A stretch of DNA of 64,000 nt from Aphrocallistes beatrix (taxonomy: Eukaryota > Porifera > Hexactinellida > Sceptrulophora > Aphrocallistidae), in NCBI GenBank assembly GCA_963281255.1, contig OY725498.1:2542001-2606000 (forward strand), given 5' to 3'. Both the position numbers and the translations under genes were made by a program. This document shows, in pieces, positions 11,071-22,259 of the stretch. Each line of letters begins with the position of its first letter. The first letter of the stretch is position 1. The notes beneath the pieces are model-generated. The model did no database searches. It was not told where the DNA came from and saw only the letters and a program-made list of their open reading frames with translations.

Positions 11071-11578
11071 CGAAGGGAGTTCAATAAGTAATTAGCCTGA
11101 ACCTGAACAACTATATTTACTTGAAACTTTTGTTGTTTATTTTTCAATATAATCGCCTAGAACATCAATGCACTTCTCCCAACGTTTGATCCAGGTTTCA
11201 AATCCACTGTGGAAAAAGGTCTTAGGTTGCTTGTCACAAAACCTATTTACAGCTTCGACCAACTCTTCGTCACTGCCAAATTTCCAAATTTGCCAAATTG
11301 CATAGGAGGGAGCTGATCTGAGTCACCGTAAACGTTAACTAGCCTTTGGTGGATGTCCATCGGCGCATTCCCTTCTAAGGTTAAAAACTTTATTACCGCT
11401 CTGTATTCAATTCGAACCATTTTTTAAAAAATGAAGAGATGTATTATAAATTGATAAATTAGAAAGGGAAAAAAATAGATAATTAGTTGTGTACATGTTG
11501 ACAAACAACTATGCTTAATTTCATTCATCAATAATAAAGAGAAGTCTGGTAGGCTAAGAACTTATTGAACTCCCCTCG
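11071..11578 (-). mobile_element. Internally deleted mariner element
   Basis: TIRs of the form CGA(A/G)GGGAGTTCAATAAG are flanked by TA (11069-11070, 11579-11580). On the minus strand the first ~39 codons of the transposase remain near 11421-11303 (MVRIEYRAVIKFLTLEG...LVNVYGDS, the N-terminal HTH of SETMAR-type mariners). The last ~35 codons remain near 11235-11130 (KTFFHSGFETWIKRWEKCID, then VLGDYIEK and stop). The catalytic middle is deleted, leaving a 508-bp non-autonomous element with both ends intact. Confidence 0.85.
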
Positions 11579-11580
11579 TA

Positions 11581-13676
11581 TAGTGACCAACTTTTGAGAT
11601 GACTGTTTCCCTATATTTATTTTCCTCCATAGCGGCTTTTTCGGGAATACCAAAGTACAAGAAGAATAAGTTTTGACGCCATCATATATCTTGACACCAG
11701 TGTATCTTTTAAGGATTAAAAAATTGTTTTTTGTTCTTTTTTAGGATTAAAAATAAATAATTTCGTAGAATAGCAAATCGTCTACTAAAATGTGCTCCGA
11801 ATAAAGTATTAATATTTTTTAATTCTAGAGAGTGAAGGCAATATTTTTTTTACCATGGAAAAGCTTTGAATAGTGATAAAACAATGAAATACGTAAATAA
11901 TGATGTAAATCTAAATACAACTTCAGCGAGATATTAAGAAGTACATACATTGTCCCAAATTCACCTAAAATTAATGTAATTATCTTTCAAAATCTTGCTA
12001 GAAAGAATACGATATAAATAAAACGTTTCAGGCCTATCCATCACGCACTTGGATGAAATACATAACCATAAAGATTATACAAATAGCTAATAAATGATAT
12101 CAACTATGTCTTATATTTACTGTTTTTGTAGATGGATCAACCATTGAGGCGACGGGGCGAGGGGGGTACAAATTACATTTGGTACGTTTAGTATATCGTA
12201 AATCATTTTTCAAATTTATGCAAAATTTATTGAACCTTTCTTACTTTTTTAGATTAACTACTAATTTACAGATTTACCCCCCCCCCCCCCAATGACCTCT
12301 AGGGTCTGGGGTGTGGTGGGGGGGATGATTTACAACGTAAGTGTAGTATATGATCTATCATTCTGATTTGTTTTGCATGATTCAAACGATTTTATTTGTA
12401 TTACTCTCTAGATGTTAATGAATCAATATATCGTCGAGCTGTTGGGTTGTTCTTCGGGCTGAAGCAGAATTTGGATTCATATTCAAATAATACTGGTATT
12501 TTATTTGTACCACAAATTCCCAATTATTAGCCTGAATAGTTAGAAAGTGTCCGATGTTTCATGCAACTCAAACTAATTCCTAACCGTAAGAGACTACATC
12601 TATTACCTCAGCAATAGGTTCTCGTATTTCCGAATCCACCCGAACAAGTAGATCAGATTTTTTAAAATTATTATATCTAAATGTAACTTTTGCTTATATA
12701 TTTCTCTGGCCACAAGTGCATACTCCGAATATTGTCGAATTTCGAGGATTACGTGTATATTAAAAAACCCTCGGAAGAGCCATTGGAAAAAGGTAACTGT
12801 TACTGAATGGGTGAGGAGGAATGTGATGTACCTCTACATAAAAATAAAAATGCTACTATTCCATTTGATTATTTTCCAAATGATTATTTCAGTTGCAAAT
12901 ACAAGGCAGGACACATTTACTCTCTCATATAATGTTTTATTTACAATTATTCTTCGCATAACTTGCACGAGTCATCATTGCACGAGTCCTTGATCAAAGA
13001 AAGCACTCAAATGAAGAATAAGGAGAAGCTCTCTCCCTGGCATCAACAAGCGATGTTTACACTTGGAGACTCCCGCCTAACATGGTGTGTATTCATATTA
13101 TCTTATTTTTATCATGTTGATTATTCGTATGATTGCGAATATATTGATGCTTTAATGATATATTTGTTGTGTTATAGGTGATCTACGTATGATCTTATAG
13201 AGAAGTATAAAAGCACAGTTATTAAGTCGGATCATCATTTTCTCGTCAGGTCAATATCTCGCCAATAAGAAAAGAGAAGTGAACTTATGATTCATCAACT
13301 GTTGTTGAGTACGATGGGTGAGTCTACAATATAATGCTACATATTATTATATTGTGAATTATTTTAGTTAATGGTTTGTAATTAGACGATGAATAACAAA
13401 GGTAGCTACCATTAATCCAACCCTGACACTACCAAAGTCAACAAAATTAGGAGTTAGAGGCAGATCCATTATGAGTAAACAATGCAAAGAAAGACCTCAA
13501 TCCATATTCAGTTAAGTGCCAAGCCATGTATTGCACGCACACTATCTACTAACTGCAACAAGACATCCATTTACCAATTAACCTTCCTCAAATTTCTCAC
13601 AAACACTACTTGCTGTGCAGTAAGGCTATCACATCACAATTGAATGTACACCACCACTTCGTAGCTCTATTTTGCA
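11581..13676. other. Intergenic, no gene recognised
   Basis: This is AT-rich sequence without a convincing coding region. It contains a run of 14 C near 12276-12290 followed by GGGGTGTGGTGGGGGGG (12308-12326). A short open stretch ends in GTGAGT near 13320 and could be a small exon, but nothing supports it further. Confidence 0.4.
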
Positions 13677-13725
13677 TGGAGAGGACCAGGGGGATGGCTA
13701 TTAGGGGAGGAGGAGGCCATCATAG
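13677..13725 (-). repeat. Dispersed copy of the 96-bp minisatellite core
   Basis: On the minus strand this reads GATGGCCTCCTCCTCCCC, then TAGCCATCC and CCTCTCCA, the same core as the tandem units at 1352-1800, as a single copy. Confidence 0.6.
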
Positions 13726-14840
13726 TAAATCCACTTCTCCAAGAGAGGAACGAGAAGCTGGAAGGAAGATTACAGACTCTGCATAGCTTTACTTATATAT
13801 TCACCTCTTTGTATGTATTTTATAATTGTATAATAATTGATTATTATTACGGCACAAAAGTATATATTGTACAGAAACCTCTGGTAATAAGATCAACGCA
13901 CATAGTCAACGCACATAGTCACATGCGATTTGAAGCTAAAAAGTATATACCAGATCGAGTTTTACCAAGAATCGGCATTACATTTATGCAAGGATCCAAT
14001 GTCTACTGTATTCATTCGAAATGGGCTTTATTGGGGAGTCTTGTTTCACAACCATGTGCTCCTGGTTCCATGTTTTTCCAAATTTCCGAGTTGAGGTTGA
14101 AAATTAGAAAACTTGACAATTGATCCAGAATGAAAATCTCCCATTTGAACTTGGTTTACGCCATTTCAATACCTATTTTTAACATATGTGTGTAACTTAA
14201 AATTAAATATTATAAATAGATATGTAGATAGTATATAGTTATAATCTTTCTCTGTCACCAGGATTCAACAATTAGCTAATTCGCTGTATCAATTCGCTAT
14301 GATCCAGACAAGTAAATGAAAGCGATCACTTTATGTCTTGGACACCTGTGACTTGCCTACTTCACCTACAGCAAGAATGTAAGTTTAATTTATTAATAAA
14401 ACTATTGCTATGTGTATTGAAAAAATCCCAAATTCCAATCTTAGAGATAATTGTTTCCACAAATACATTCTGATGTTGCTTTCTAAAATGATTGAATTCT
14501 GTACATGAAAATCACAAAAATCACAATCTTCCCCCCTGCGGCCTCCTGCTGTTGTGATGCAGTTGTATTGTTTTGAGAATTCTCATTTCTAGTGCAGCTC
14601 CTATTATAGGAGATTCTTTATCGTATGGACGGTGTCGAACGCACGTCTGCTTATCATATCATAAAATTTAATCATATTTTCACACCTTTTTATGTAGACG
14701 TGTATTTTCTGCTAGATAAGAAATCTCAACGGCAAATAAGCCTGTATTGTAATTTAGTAAAAGTAGATTTCGATATTCGCACTTGTAAAATGTTGATATC
14801 AAAATTGAACGGTGCAATAGCATACATATATCAATATGTA

Positions 14841-15000
14841 CAGTCAGAGTCGCTTATTATGAACAAATCCTCTGGGTCCCAATTTGACCGGCTCTATAGA
14901 ATTTCTATTATTTCGATTTCGCTACTATGTATGACTCTCTCTCTATTGTGAAAATATTTTGGGCCCCCATGCGGTTCATAATGATATGCGACCCTGACTG
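14841..15000. mobile_element. pogo-like MITE (CAGTCAGAGTCGC)
   Basis: The ends CAGTCAGAGTCGCTTATTAT and its counterpart CAGTCAGGGTCGCATATCAT (reversed) are flanked by TA on each side. The second Mutator-like copy has the same insertion at 52505-52658, so it went in before the unit was copied. Confidence 0.8.
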
Positions 15001-15199
15001 TACTTTTCCAATTTCGAAACTATTATTGACTGTTTTTGTGGTGCTTTTCTATCGGTATGTCGACCATTATTTTTAATATTAGTGACGCAGTTTCAAATTC
15101 CCTGAGCTAGATTGATGCATAGATATTTATTATAGTATAAATGAGCAAACAAGTATATCATACTATTCTAATGGTGGCATGCTACTACAGAAACGATAG

Positions 15200-17587
15200 T
15201 TATACAGCTTCTACACAGGACTCAAATTCCAAGTCACATTTCCTACAGATATAAGGATCATCTCCCACTTCCTTTAGACTGGTATTGACGCATCCACAGT
15301 GAAACCATCTCAGGCAGAACTCACAACCTAACCAGTCATCATTCGCCCTCTTTCCCCCGGTTGGGCAGTCGTGTTGTTCACATTCCTCGCAAACTGTTTC
15401 AGAGTCATCAGGGTTAACACTCGTGGAAGGTAATTCTTTCATGGCAACAGATGAGAGCTCAGTACCAAAACCTCCAGATTTATAGGTCGTAGTATCCTTT
15501 TTACGTCTACGCCTGGAGGATTCGGCTGCAATGAATTGGGATTTGAGAACTCTCCGACGCCTCTTTTGAGTAGCCATAACGGCTTTAAGTTTACAGCGGT
15601 TCCTTTCTTTATCCATCGATGCTAAGTGTTCAAGAGTTATACGGCTACATTGTACATGTTGATCTGACAGAATAGCTGCGAGCATCATTGAACCTTCATT
15701 GAAAGTGCACACAGCAATAGCAGCAGCGGCTTGAAGTGACTTTTGTCCTACACGTTTTGTCTTTGGAGCATTATGCCATACAACTGAATGTAGCGACTCA
15801 TTACAGTTCTGTGTTAATCCCATTGTCAGAGCGGAACACATTTCAATGCTTGCAAATTTCTTGAAAACATCTTCCAGGCGCGAATACTCGTCTTTATTCA
15901 GATAGGGTTGTCGGAGTATGGGAGGTGGATGAGAGGTATTCTCAGCTGAAATTGCGAGGCCCTTTTGAAAGTAACACCAGGATTCTTTTGAGTGTGGGCA
16001 ACGATCGTGCTCCTCGAACAAATGATTCATCAGTGTGTAAAGGGCGTTTTGAATGTCTAGTGGTGTTCTGCCTCTGTTCTTGCCAATAACAAGAGCGTAT
16101 AGATGAGCAATTCTCTCGACTTTTGATGCGGGTATTGGCTTGGAGGGCATTGTTTTCGTAGTTGTCTTCTTTTTGAGGTGTTTCTTTAATCGTTTTTGCG
16201 TGTGCCCAAGACATTCCTCTTTCCGGATAACTTCCATTCCTTTGTAAGGATTATTTTGTTCCAACCTTTTGAAAGAGCTTGAGTCCCCATCTCCCACATA
16301 TGTAGTATAGGCTAGAGAATGCTTGTCAACTGATCTACCCCAGATTTCTATTGCAGCAGAAGATTCCATCGCCTGACTTGTTCCAGAGAAGTTAGCTGGG
16401 CATTCGCTCGAATGTTTCTCCCAGTATTCGCTGTATTCCTCTGGGTTTTCTTTCTTACGTTCTTACGTCCATCTGATACATTTGTTACACACGCGTTCGT
16501 AAAGGACGTAGTCAAGGACTTTCCCCGTTTTGACTTCAATAGCCCCGGCGAATCCTTGATTACTAAAATGTCCGCGTCTGTGCCAAGATCCGTCAAAGCT
16601 CACCGCGCATACCTTGCAACCAGGAATGTTAGATGACTCAGCTTTGGCTCTCACTTCTTTTGCTGTCATGGACATGGATTGCTGGCATATTTTATCTGTA
16701 GAAAGGACCAATTGCGCGAGTAGAGACTTGGACATTCTATGCCAGGTATTTTGTATATCAAGGAGATTGCAGGTCAGTAGAAAATCACTCCAGCTCATGG
16801 AAGTACAGTGTGCTGCTAGTAAAGCTCTAACGTTGACTTCCGACTTTTTCCGGCAAAGCATTTGAGGATCGTTCACGGCTTCATTAGGTTTCATTCCAAC
16901 CGGACGGGATGTGGGAAATTCAGCAAGCACAAGATGGCAGCGACTGCATTTCAACAAGAGATATGATTGTAACCCATCACGAAAAGCGTATTGATACAGA
17001 TTCAAATTACCAGTGCAGTGTGCCTCAGTGCATCTCAATAGAGAAAATACCGTACTCAGTATATCGATATCAATTATTTGCGAGCCATGAGGAACGTAGA
17101 GATCACGAAATGATTGAGCGCCATCCTTCTGTACCATAATACTGAGGCGTTTATTGGGCTGAGGAAACTTCACTTGCTGTAATAGTGTTTTAGATTTCGG
17201 AGTGCTAGTATGAAGGGGTAATCGCTTCGTGGTAGATGGTGTGAAAGTAGATTTTCTTTTGACTCCCTCACCCTTCCGAAACCTCCCAGTGTTGAGTTTA
17301 TGTCCTCGCTGCTTTTTGGTATGAACTGGGGTAGCTGGTGCCGTGTTATCCGATTCTTCGGATGTCTGCGAAGAGAGGGCTACTTGAGAGAGAGTAGATC
17401 CGAGCTCAGTAGGCGTGGATGTAGCTGGTGTTAAATCAGTTGGGGTTGTTGGGACTTTGAATATGAAATCACCTTCATTGTCAGACCCACTTGACTCCAT
17501 GCTAGATTCAAAATCAGCTGGAATGCAAACCTTCGGGAGATCTGCGCTGCGAAATGTAGAAATAGTTTCTTGTTCTGAAGAAGACAT
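15200..17587 (-). CDS. Mutator-like transposase with C-terminal PHD-like finger; one in-frame TAA
   Basis: A single frame of 796 codons, ATG at 17587 to TGA-type end at 15200, is interrupted only by one TAA near 16463. An S/T/P-rich basic N-terminus (~150 residues) precedes a CxxC...KCSRCH zinc-ribbon-like region. The DDE core follows: first Asp in VSFDGSWHRRGH, second in TYVGDGDSSSFK, likely Glu in QNCNESLHSVVW. These motifs are characteristic of the animal Mutator-like transposase domain family. The tail has a PHD-like zinc finger (CEECEQHDC...CEFCLRWFHCGC...YICRKC). Text on both sides of the TAA reads as one conserved domain (VCNKCIRW then KKENPEEYSEYWEKH), with no plausible acceptor for an intron. 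Otherwise the copy looks whole. The same TAA occurs in the second copy (52823-54392). Confidence 0.8.
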
Positions 17588-18013
17588 TTTTTGAATTAGT
17601 TATGACATTAATTATTTCCATACTTATATTGGTTTGGTGTAACAACGTTAAAATTAACTACAGTTGTAGTGCCCATAATTGTTCCACCTCACATGCTAAT
17701 AATAGAACTATGTACGTAGTTTCTTGTATTGTGGTGACAGAATTCTAAATATAGTTAGCCATGTACAGTGTACATGCACATGTTGATATTTTTAGAATTT
17801 TTCCAATTATGGATGGTGTTTGCATTTCTCAATTCTTACTAAGCTAAATTCCAATTGCACTTGGTTGTATCGTGCTTACATATCTACTGTTATGTGTGCA
17901 TTGCTATTGTGACATATTGTTGTCTGGGATGGAAAATGGAGCCTTGAATGGGGCACCTCCCAATAACGCGCACCCTTATGTGGTCTGTAAAGAAACTTTT
18001 TGTTCGCATAAAA

Positions 18014-18213
18014 CAGTGGTTCCCAACCCCTTTTACCTCGTGCACCTCCTGACACCTAAAAATTATTTTGTGCACCCCAGGACCTATGCCAGGATCTAGG
18101 AGTAAGTGCATATAACTTCAAAAATAATTCTGTTAAAAATGCTCAATATTCAGTTCTAATCCTTGTCCCGTGCACCGCTAGGGAGTTCATGCACCCCAGT
18201 TTGGGAACCGCTG
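18014..18213. mobile_element. hAT MITE, 200 bp
   Basis: The TIRs CAGTGGTTCCCAACCCC and CAGCGGTTCCCAAACTGGG (reversed) are flanked by a perfect 8-bp duplication GCATAAAA (18006-18013, 18214-18221). It lies between the two ORFs of the Mutator-like unit, in the part lost from the second copy. Confidence 0.9.
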
Positions 18214-19323
18214 GCATAAAATATGTTGAAAGTACTCTTAGAGTCCAAACACCATCAAGGAAATTTATCTATCTATTTTTGTTTATTATATTTGTAAACG
18301 CATAAATTTGTAGCCATTTGTGGTCTAGTGACTTTTGATAATTGTTTGGGGAAATGAGCACGGTTGGACATGTTCAGCATGCTTTTTGTGGTGATTATGT
18401 AGACCAAAAGGGGATGAATTTGAAATAGACGACATTTATTCTGAGAAAGTCTCTCGACCCTGTGCCTGTGGATCAAAACAAATTATTGCAATCTTGCAAT
18501 TTGGACGAAATACCCTATTCACAAATCATTGTCAAATTTAGACCGAGCGGAGTCGCAAGAAGGATCACTCGATAGGGTTCAAACAAGTTTTAAGAATGGA
18601 ATGTTGTTACATTCCTATGCTGCTATGATGTTGCTAGAGGGCTAAGTTTGCCGAATAAGACGACTTGTATTCAAAGTCATTTGTCGCATTTGTGGCTGCA
18701 AATATCTGATGGATCTACTCTAGGTGTCCGAATAAACTGACCCCCGCTTATTAATTAATGTTTTTTTCTAGCCCCCCTCCCCCATTTATTAAATCTCGTA
18801 AATTGACTTTGAAAGTTTTACCCAAAAATGGTTTTTATCGCATGTAGTATTTCATCAATTATCTTCTATCTGCAATCAATAGAATATTTTATTTCTTATT
18901 CTAGATAATATGTTGAGTACTTTATTACTGTGTGATACATCAACTAATTTCAAATCAACCCTCCCGTATAACCAACCACTCGAGTATACTTACAAGCTCC
19001 TCTCAAAAATGTTCTAGATTTAAAATGCGAATTCCATGGAAAATCCAGGGAAATTAGTGATGTCTTGTATACTCAGGTCTGTGCATGCCACTTGCGCCAG
19101 GCCGGACTCCAGCACTCATTTTAGAACTGTGCTACAATATTACATAGGATCATACGTAGATCCAATATAATAATATATGAAGCAGACAAATGGTATTATG
19201 TACGTCTAGTGATATCATTACTAATTTATCAGCAAGTACTTTATTATAATAATAGTTATACTATGTACTAATAGTTGTAAAGTAATAGCAATGAATCACA
19301 TGATTGTTACATACATACAAAAT

Positions 19324-19833
19324 CTACTCCAAGTAAGTGAGTATCTCTAATTGTGGATAGTCGAGCATTATATCTGCTGGCAAATACTGTTGCTTGAATT
19401 TTTCTTCTCTTTGCTCGAATGTTAGCTTCGGTGGATTCCACCGGAAAGCTTTACCATATTGGTTAACATGCTCTTTGTATGCATGAAACTGGTCACAACC
19501 AAATTCTTGCATGAATTGTTCATCAGTGTAGGACGCGAAGATGTCCAGCCAATAATCAGAATGATGGCGTCTACGACGGATATGGGTAGTCAATGTATTT
19601 CGTTCTGTTCGGAATGTAAGCTGGAGCTGTTTACTCTCGCCTCCACTCCAGATGTGTTCGATGACGTCTCTGCACAAGTGAATATTCTTTTGGCCGGCTC
19701 TCTTCTCAATTATTATGTTCTGATTGCACTCCCCAATTCGCAACTTTCCTGGCACAAACTGGATACCATCACTAGGGAAGATATTACATGCACGTTGATG
19801 TGTACTCATTTTTCCCAACATTTTATTAGACAT
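19324..19833 (-). CDS. Unrecognised 169-residue ORF of the Mutator-like unit
   Basis: This complete ATG-to-stop frame lies upstream of the transposase on the same strand, about 1.7 kb before its start. It is rich in charged and aromatic residues, with a basic HIRRRRHHSDYW patch, a DYWLDIFASYTDEQFMQEFG segment, and FRWNPPKLTFEQREEKFKQQ near the end. There is no signal peptide, membrane segment or zinc motif. I do not recognise the family. Only the first codons (MLGKMSTYQRA in that copy) survive in the shortened second copy, where the deletion joins them out of frame to the transposase. It could be an accessory protein of the element, an exon of a longer transposase transcript, or a captured host fragment. 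Confidence 0.55.
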   Translation of the reverse strand: MSNKMLGKMSTHQRACNIFPSDGIQFVPGKLRIGECNQNIIIEKRAGQKNIHLCRDVIEHIWSGGESKQLQLTFRTERNTLTTHIRRRRHHSDYWLDIFASYTDEQFMQEFGCDQFHAYKEHVNQYGKAFRWNPPKLTFEQREEKFKQQYLPADIMLDYPQLEILTYLE

Positions 19834-20123
19834 TTTCAGATGTATTTTGTAGAATGACTTGTATTATTTTACTTCTTCTGGATATAATTTGAGCAAATTT
19901 TTTGTATTTATATCTATTTAATAGCTATCCATTTGCAGTTGTAATTGTACGTTGTGTGTCTGTGTATGAGTGTTGCTAAATTTAGACATGTTCTATTGAT
20001 GTAATATATCTATTTTTAGACTAAACTAGCGCTTGTTATTAATTTCAATGCGTATAATGCCTAAAACGTAGCAACCTGTTTGAAGGTTTAGGACTTGATG
20101 GCTTGCATTTTAACTTACAGAAA

Positions 20124-20300
20124 CACAGGCGCGCTTCGCTTGCTTGCGGACACTTTGTGTTCGCCAGACGCGCCATTTGGGCGCCTGGGCTCACACTGGT
20201 TAATTATAAGGTTGATAATCACTCTAATCATGTCTGTCTTACTGTTATAATCTACATCACTGGAAAAATCACCAAATTGTCAATTTTATTTGAAATCTGA
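20124..20300 (-). repeat. Helitron-like 3'-end relative inside the Mutator unit
   Basis: The block reads GGCGCGCTTCGCTTGCTTGC, then GGACACTTTGTG, GGGCGCCTGGGCTCACACTGG and TTAATTATAAGG, the order seen in the 3' region of the Helitron-like family (reverse orientation), but shorter and diverged. It stops after the CACCAAATTGTCAATTTT text. The same block is at 54710-54881. Confidence 0.6.
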
Positions 20301-20391
20301 GTCACTAATTTATGGAACTTGCCGGAAACTTTCCGGAATTCTAATTGTAATTGCCTAATTTACGGAATACTCCATTCCAGATTATCTCAGT

Positions 20392-20617
20392 CAGGGCTGT
20401 ATCAACCCAGTTGGCAAAAACAAGTCATTTTTCATGGAAATTCCTTGCCCACAACTCATTCAACACTTTCAAAAAATGAGTTGTCTACAGCCCACTCATT
20501 TTCAGAATGATTCATTTGTACTAAATGAACTTGTTTCAACAATTCATTTTCATATGACGGCTATAATCAACTCATTGATATGATTTTGCCAACTCAAAAT
20601 GGGTTGATGCAGCCCTG
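20392..20617. mobile_element. MITE with CAGGGCTGTATCAACCCA ends (hAT-like)
   Basis: TIRs CAGGGCTGTATCAACCCA and CAGGGCTGCATCAACCCA (reversed) enclose AACTCATT/AATGAGTT palindromic words. The flanks ATCTCAGT and ACCTCAGT agree at 7 of 8 positions, suggesting an 8-bp duplication of hAT type. The equivalent insertion is at 54944-55165. Confidence 0.7.
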
Positions 20618-20821
20618 ACCTCAGTAACCAAACTTGGTGGAACCGATCAGGAATTTTCGGAGGATTAGTTACATTTCTACTATTAAGTTCCAATTTATAC
20701 ATACATACGGACGAGATACTTCCTCCATTTTATAAGATCATCTCCCTACTGGTGCTGCACTCAAATTGTATTACGTATATTCATACTTTCTTCAAATGTC
20801 CAATTTTAGATATAAAACGAT

Positions 20822-22259
20822 AGTTTTACAATATTAGAATGCTTCTCAGTAATATTCATAAACTATCTATTGCGTTCCTATATACACTTCACTTTTCTGA
20901 GAATTGCTGATGATATTTCCTATATTATCTCATCACCTGGAAGGAAGGGCTAGACCACACATGTCGATGCAATTGTAGGCTCAAGCAATGAATATAAATA
21001 ACAATATCTGCCCTATTATTTATCAGTCGTAACTTGCAAATCGCAAATCATACTGGGAACACGCAACTCCTGGGGTCTTCGCTCATCTGTGGAGGCAGGC
21101 CTAACTTGCGCACAAATTTATGGATGGTAGTATATACTTCTGGGCATGTTGATTTACACCTACTATTGTTTTATTCTCAGCCTTCAATGACCTAAATTGG
21201 CTGAGTGTACAAAACTGAAATTTCTAATTATATAGTAGACGTGGCAATGACGTCTCAATCTCGTGGTCTTTCAACATTTTCGTCTTTGGTGTCTGAACTC
21301 AATGGAACCATACCTTAAACTATGGATAACAATATTCGCATTAGAAGTTTGTATTCACTTTTTACTGATTTTAATTGTACCATGGATCAGAATGTAAGAG
21401 TCCGAAAAATTTGTGGTAAATGCTTACATGTTTATTTTTCACAATTCTGACTTTTTCGTGCAGAATAATTAGTTGAAAAGTTTGAAATTTTCAGATATAA
21501 TAACATATTGGATTGATTATTGAACCGCAATGTATATATATATTTCAATCAATTCCAAAATTGATCATAATGAATTTAGATTGTGAATATAAATTTAATA
21601 TTGTTTTGAACCATGGATAAATGACTTAGTGTTGTATGCGGTCTTCACTTATAGTTAAAATGACAATCCTCACAAACTTTTATAATTTCGTTCTCAGAAT
21701 TTGTTCATTCTATAAGCTTTATGTTACCATAATATAAGCTCTAAGCCTAATGCTTTAAATATTACCGTACAGATTTTCAAATTGATTACCCTCTTCAAAG
21801 TTTTAGATGAATACGTCAAAAAAAAGTCAAAAAATATACTAAATTTTGAATAAATTCAGTAAATCAGGTGGCAATGTAAAAATTTGCACTTTTTAACGAA
21901 AAACGCTCGGTCGAAATTAAGGATATAAATCAATTAAGAGATATCCGATGTCAAATGAAGTTTCTTAAGATACCAAATAGTTGAATTCGAGGAAAGTTGA
22001 AGTATTATTACCTATAGCAACGGAGATTTTGAATTTTAAAAAATACATCGGGTTCAAATAGTGGTGTCACTGATGTTAGACGCTCATTTTAACTATTTTG
22101 ATATACCCGAGTTGACATATATCACAGTTTATGATAATAATTGAGCACAAACCACTTTTCCATTCATACGTAATACAATGGATGTATACGGAAGCGTTAA
22201 GTAATATAAAAAATGACCGTCGGATTCATTAATTCATCAAATTACCTCTTCTGAGAAAC
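20822..22259. other. Intergenic, no gene recognised
   Basis: This is AT-rich sequence with no supported ORF, TIR or repeat family. The missing left end of the Ginger fossil that follows might be expected here, but the TGTTGCGTGA terminus was not found. Confidence 0.35.

Larger units (their letters stand above)
13863..20821 (-). mobile_element. Mutator-like transposon unit, long copy
   Basis: The bounds are set by the limits of homology with 51505-55370. The unit begins TATATTGTACAGAAACCTCTGG and ends TTTTAGATATAAAACGAT; outside these points the two loci are unrelated. Inside, on the minus strand, are an unknown 169-residue ORF (19324-19833), then the transposase (15200-17587). Also present are a pogo-like MITE shared with the second copy, a hAT MITE, a Helitron-3'-end-like block and a CAGGGCTG MITE. 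I see no clear TIR or 9-bp duplication, so the true ends of the transposon within the duplicated block are not certain. Confidence 0.7.

Noticed and set aside
16412-17139. Plus-strand frames opposite the Mutator-like transposase
   Set aside because: Shadows of the minus-strand gene, which has the domain evidence.
13863-20821. Long TIRs for the Mutator-like unit
   Set aside because: Comparing the two ends of the homology block gives no convincing inverted repeat or 9-bp duplication, so the true ends are left open.
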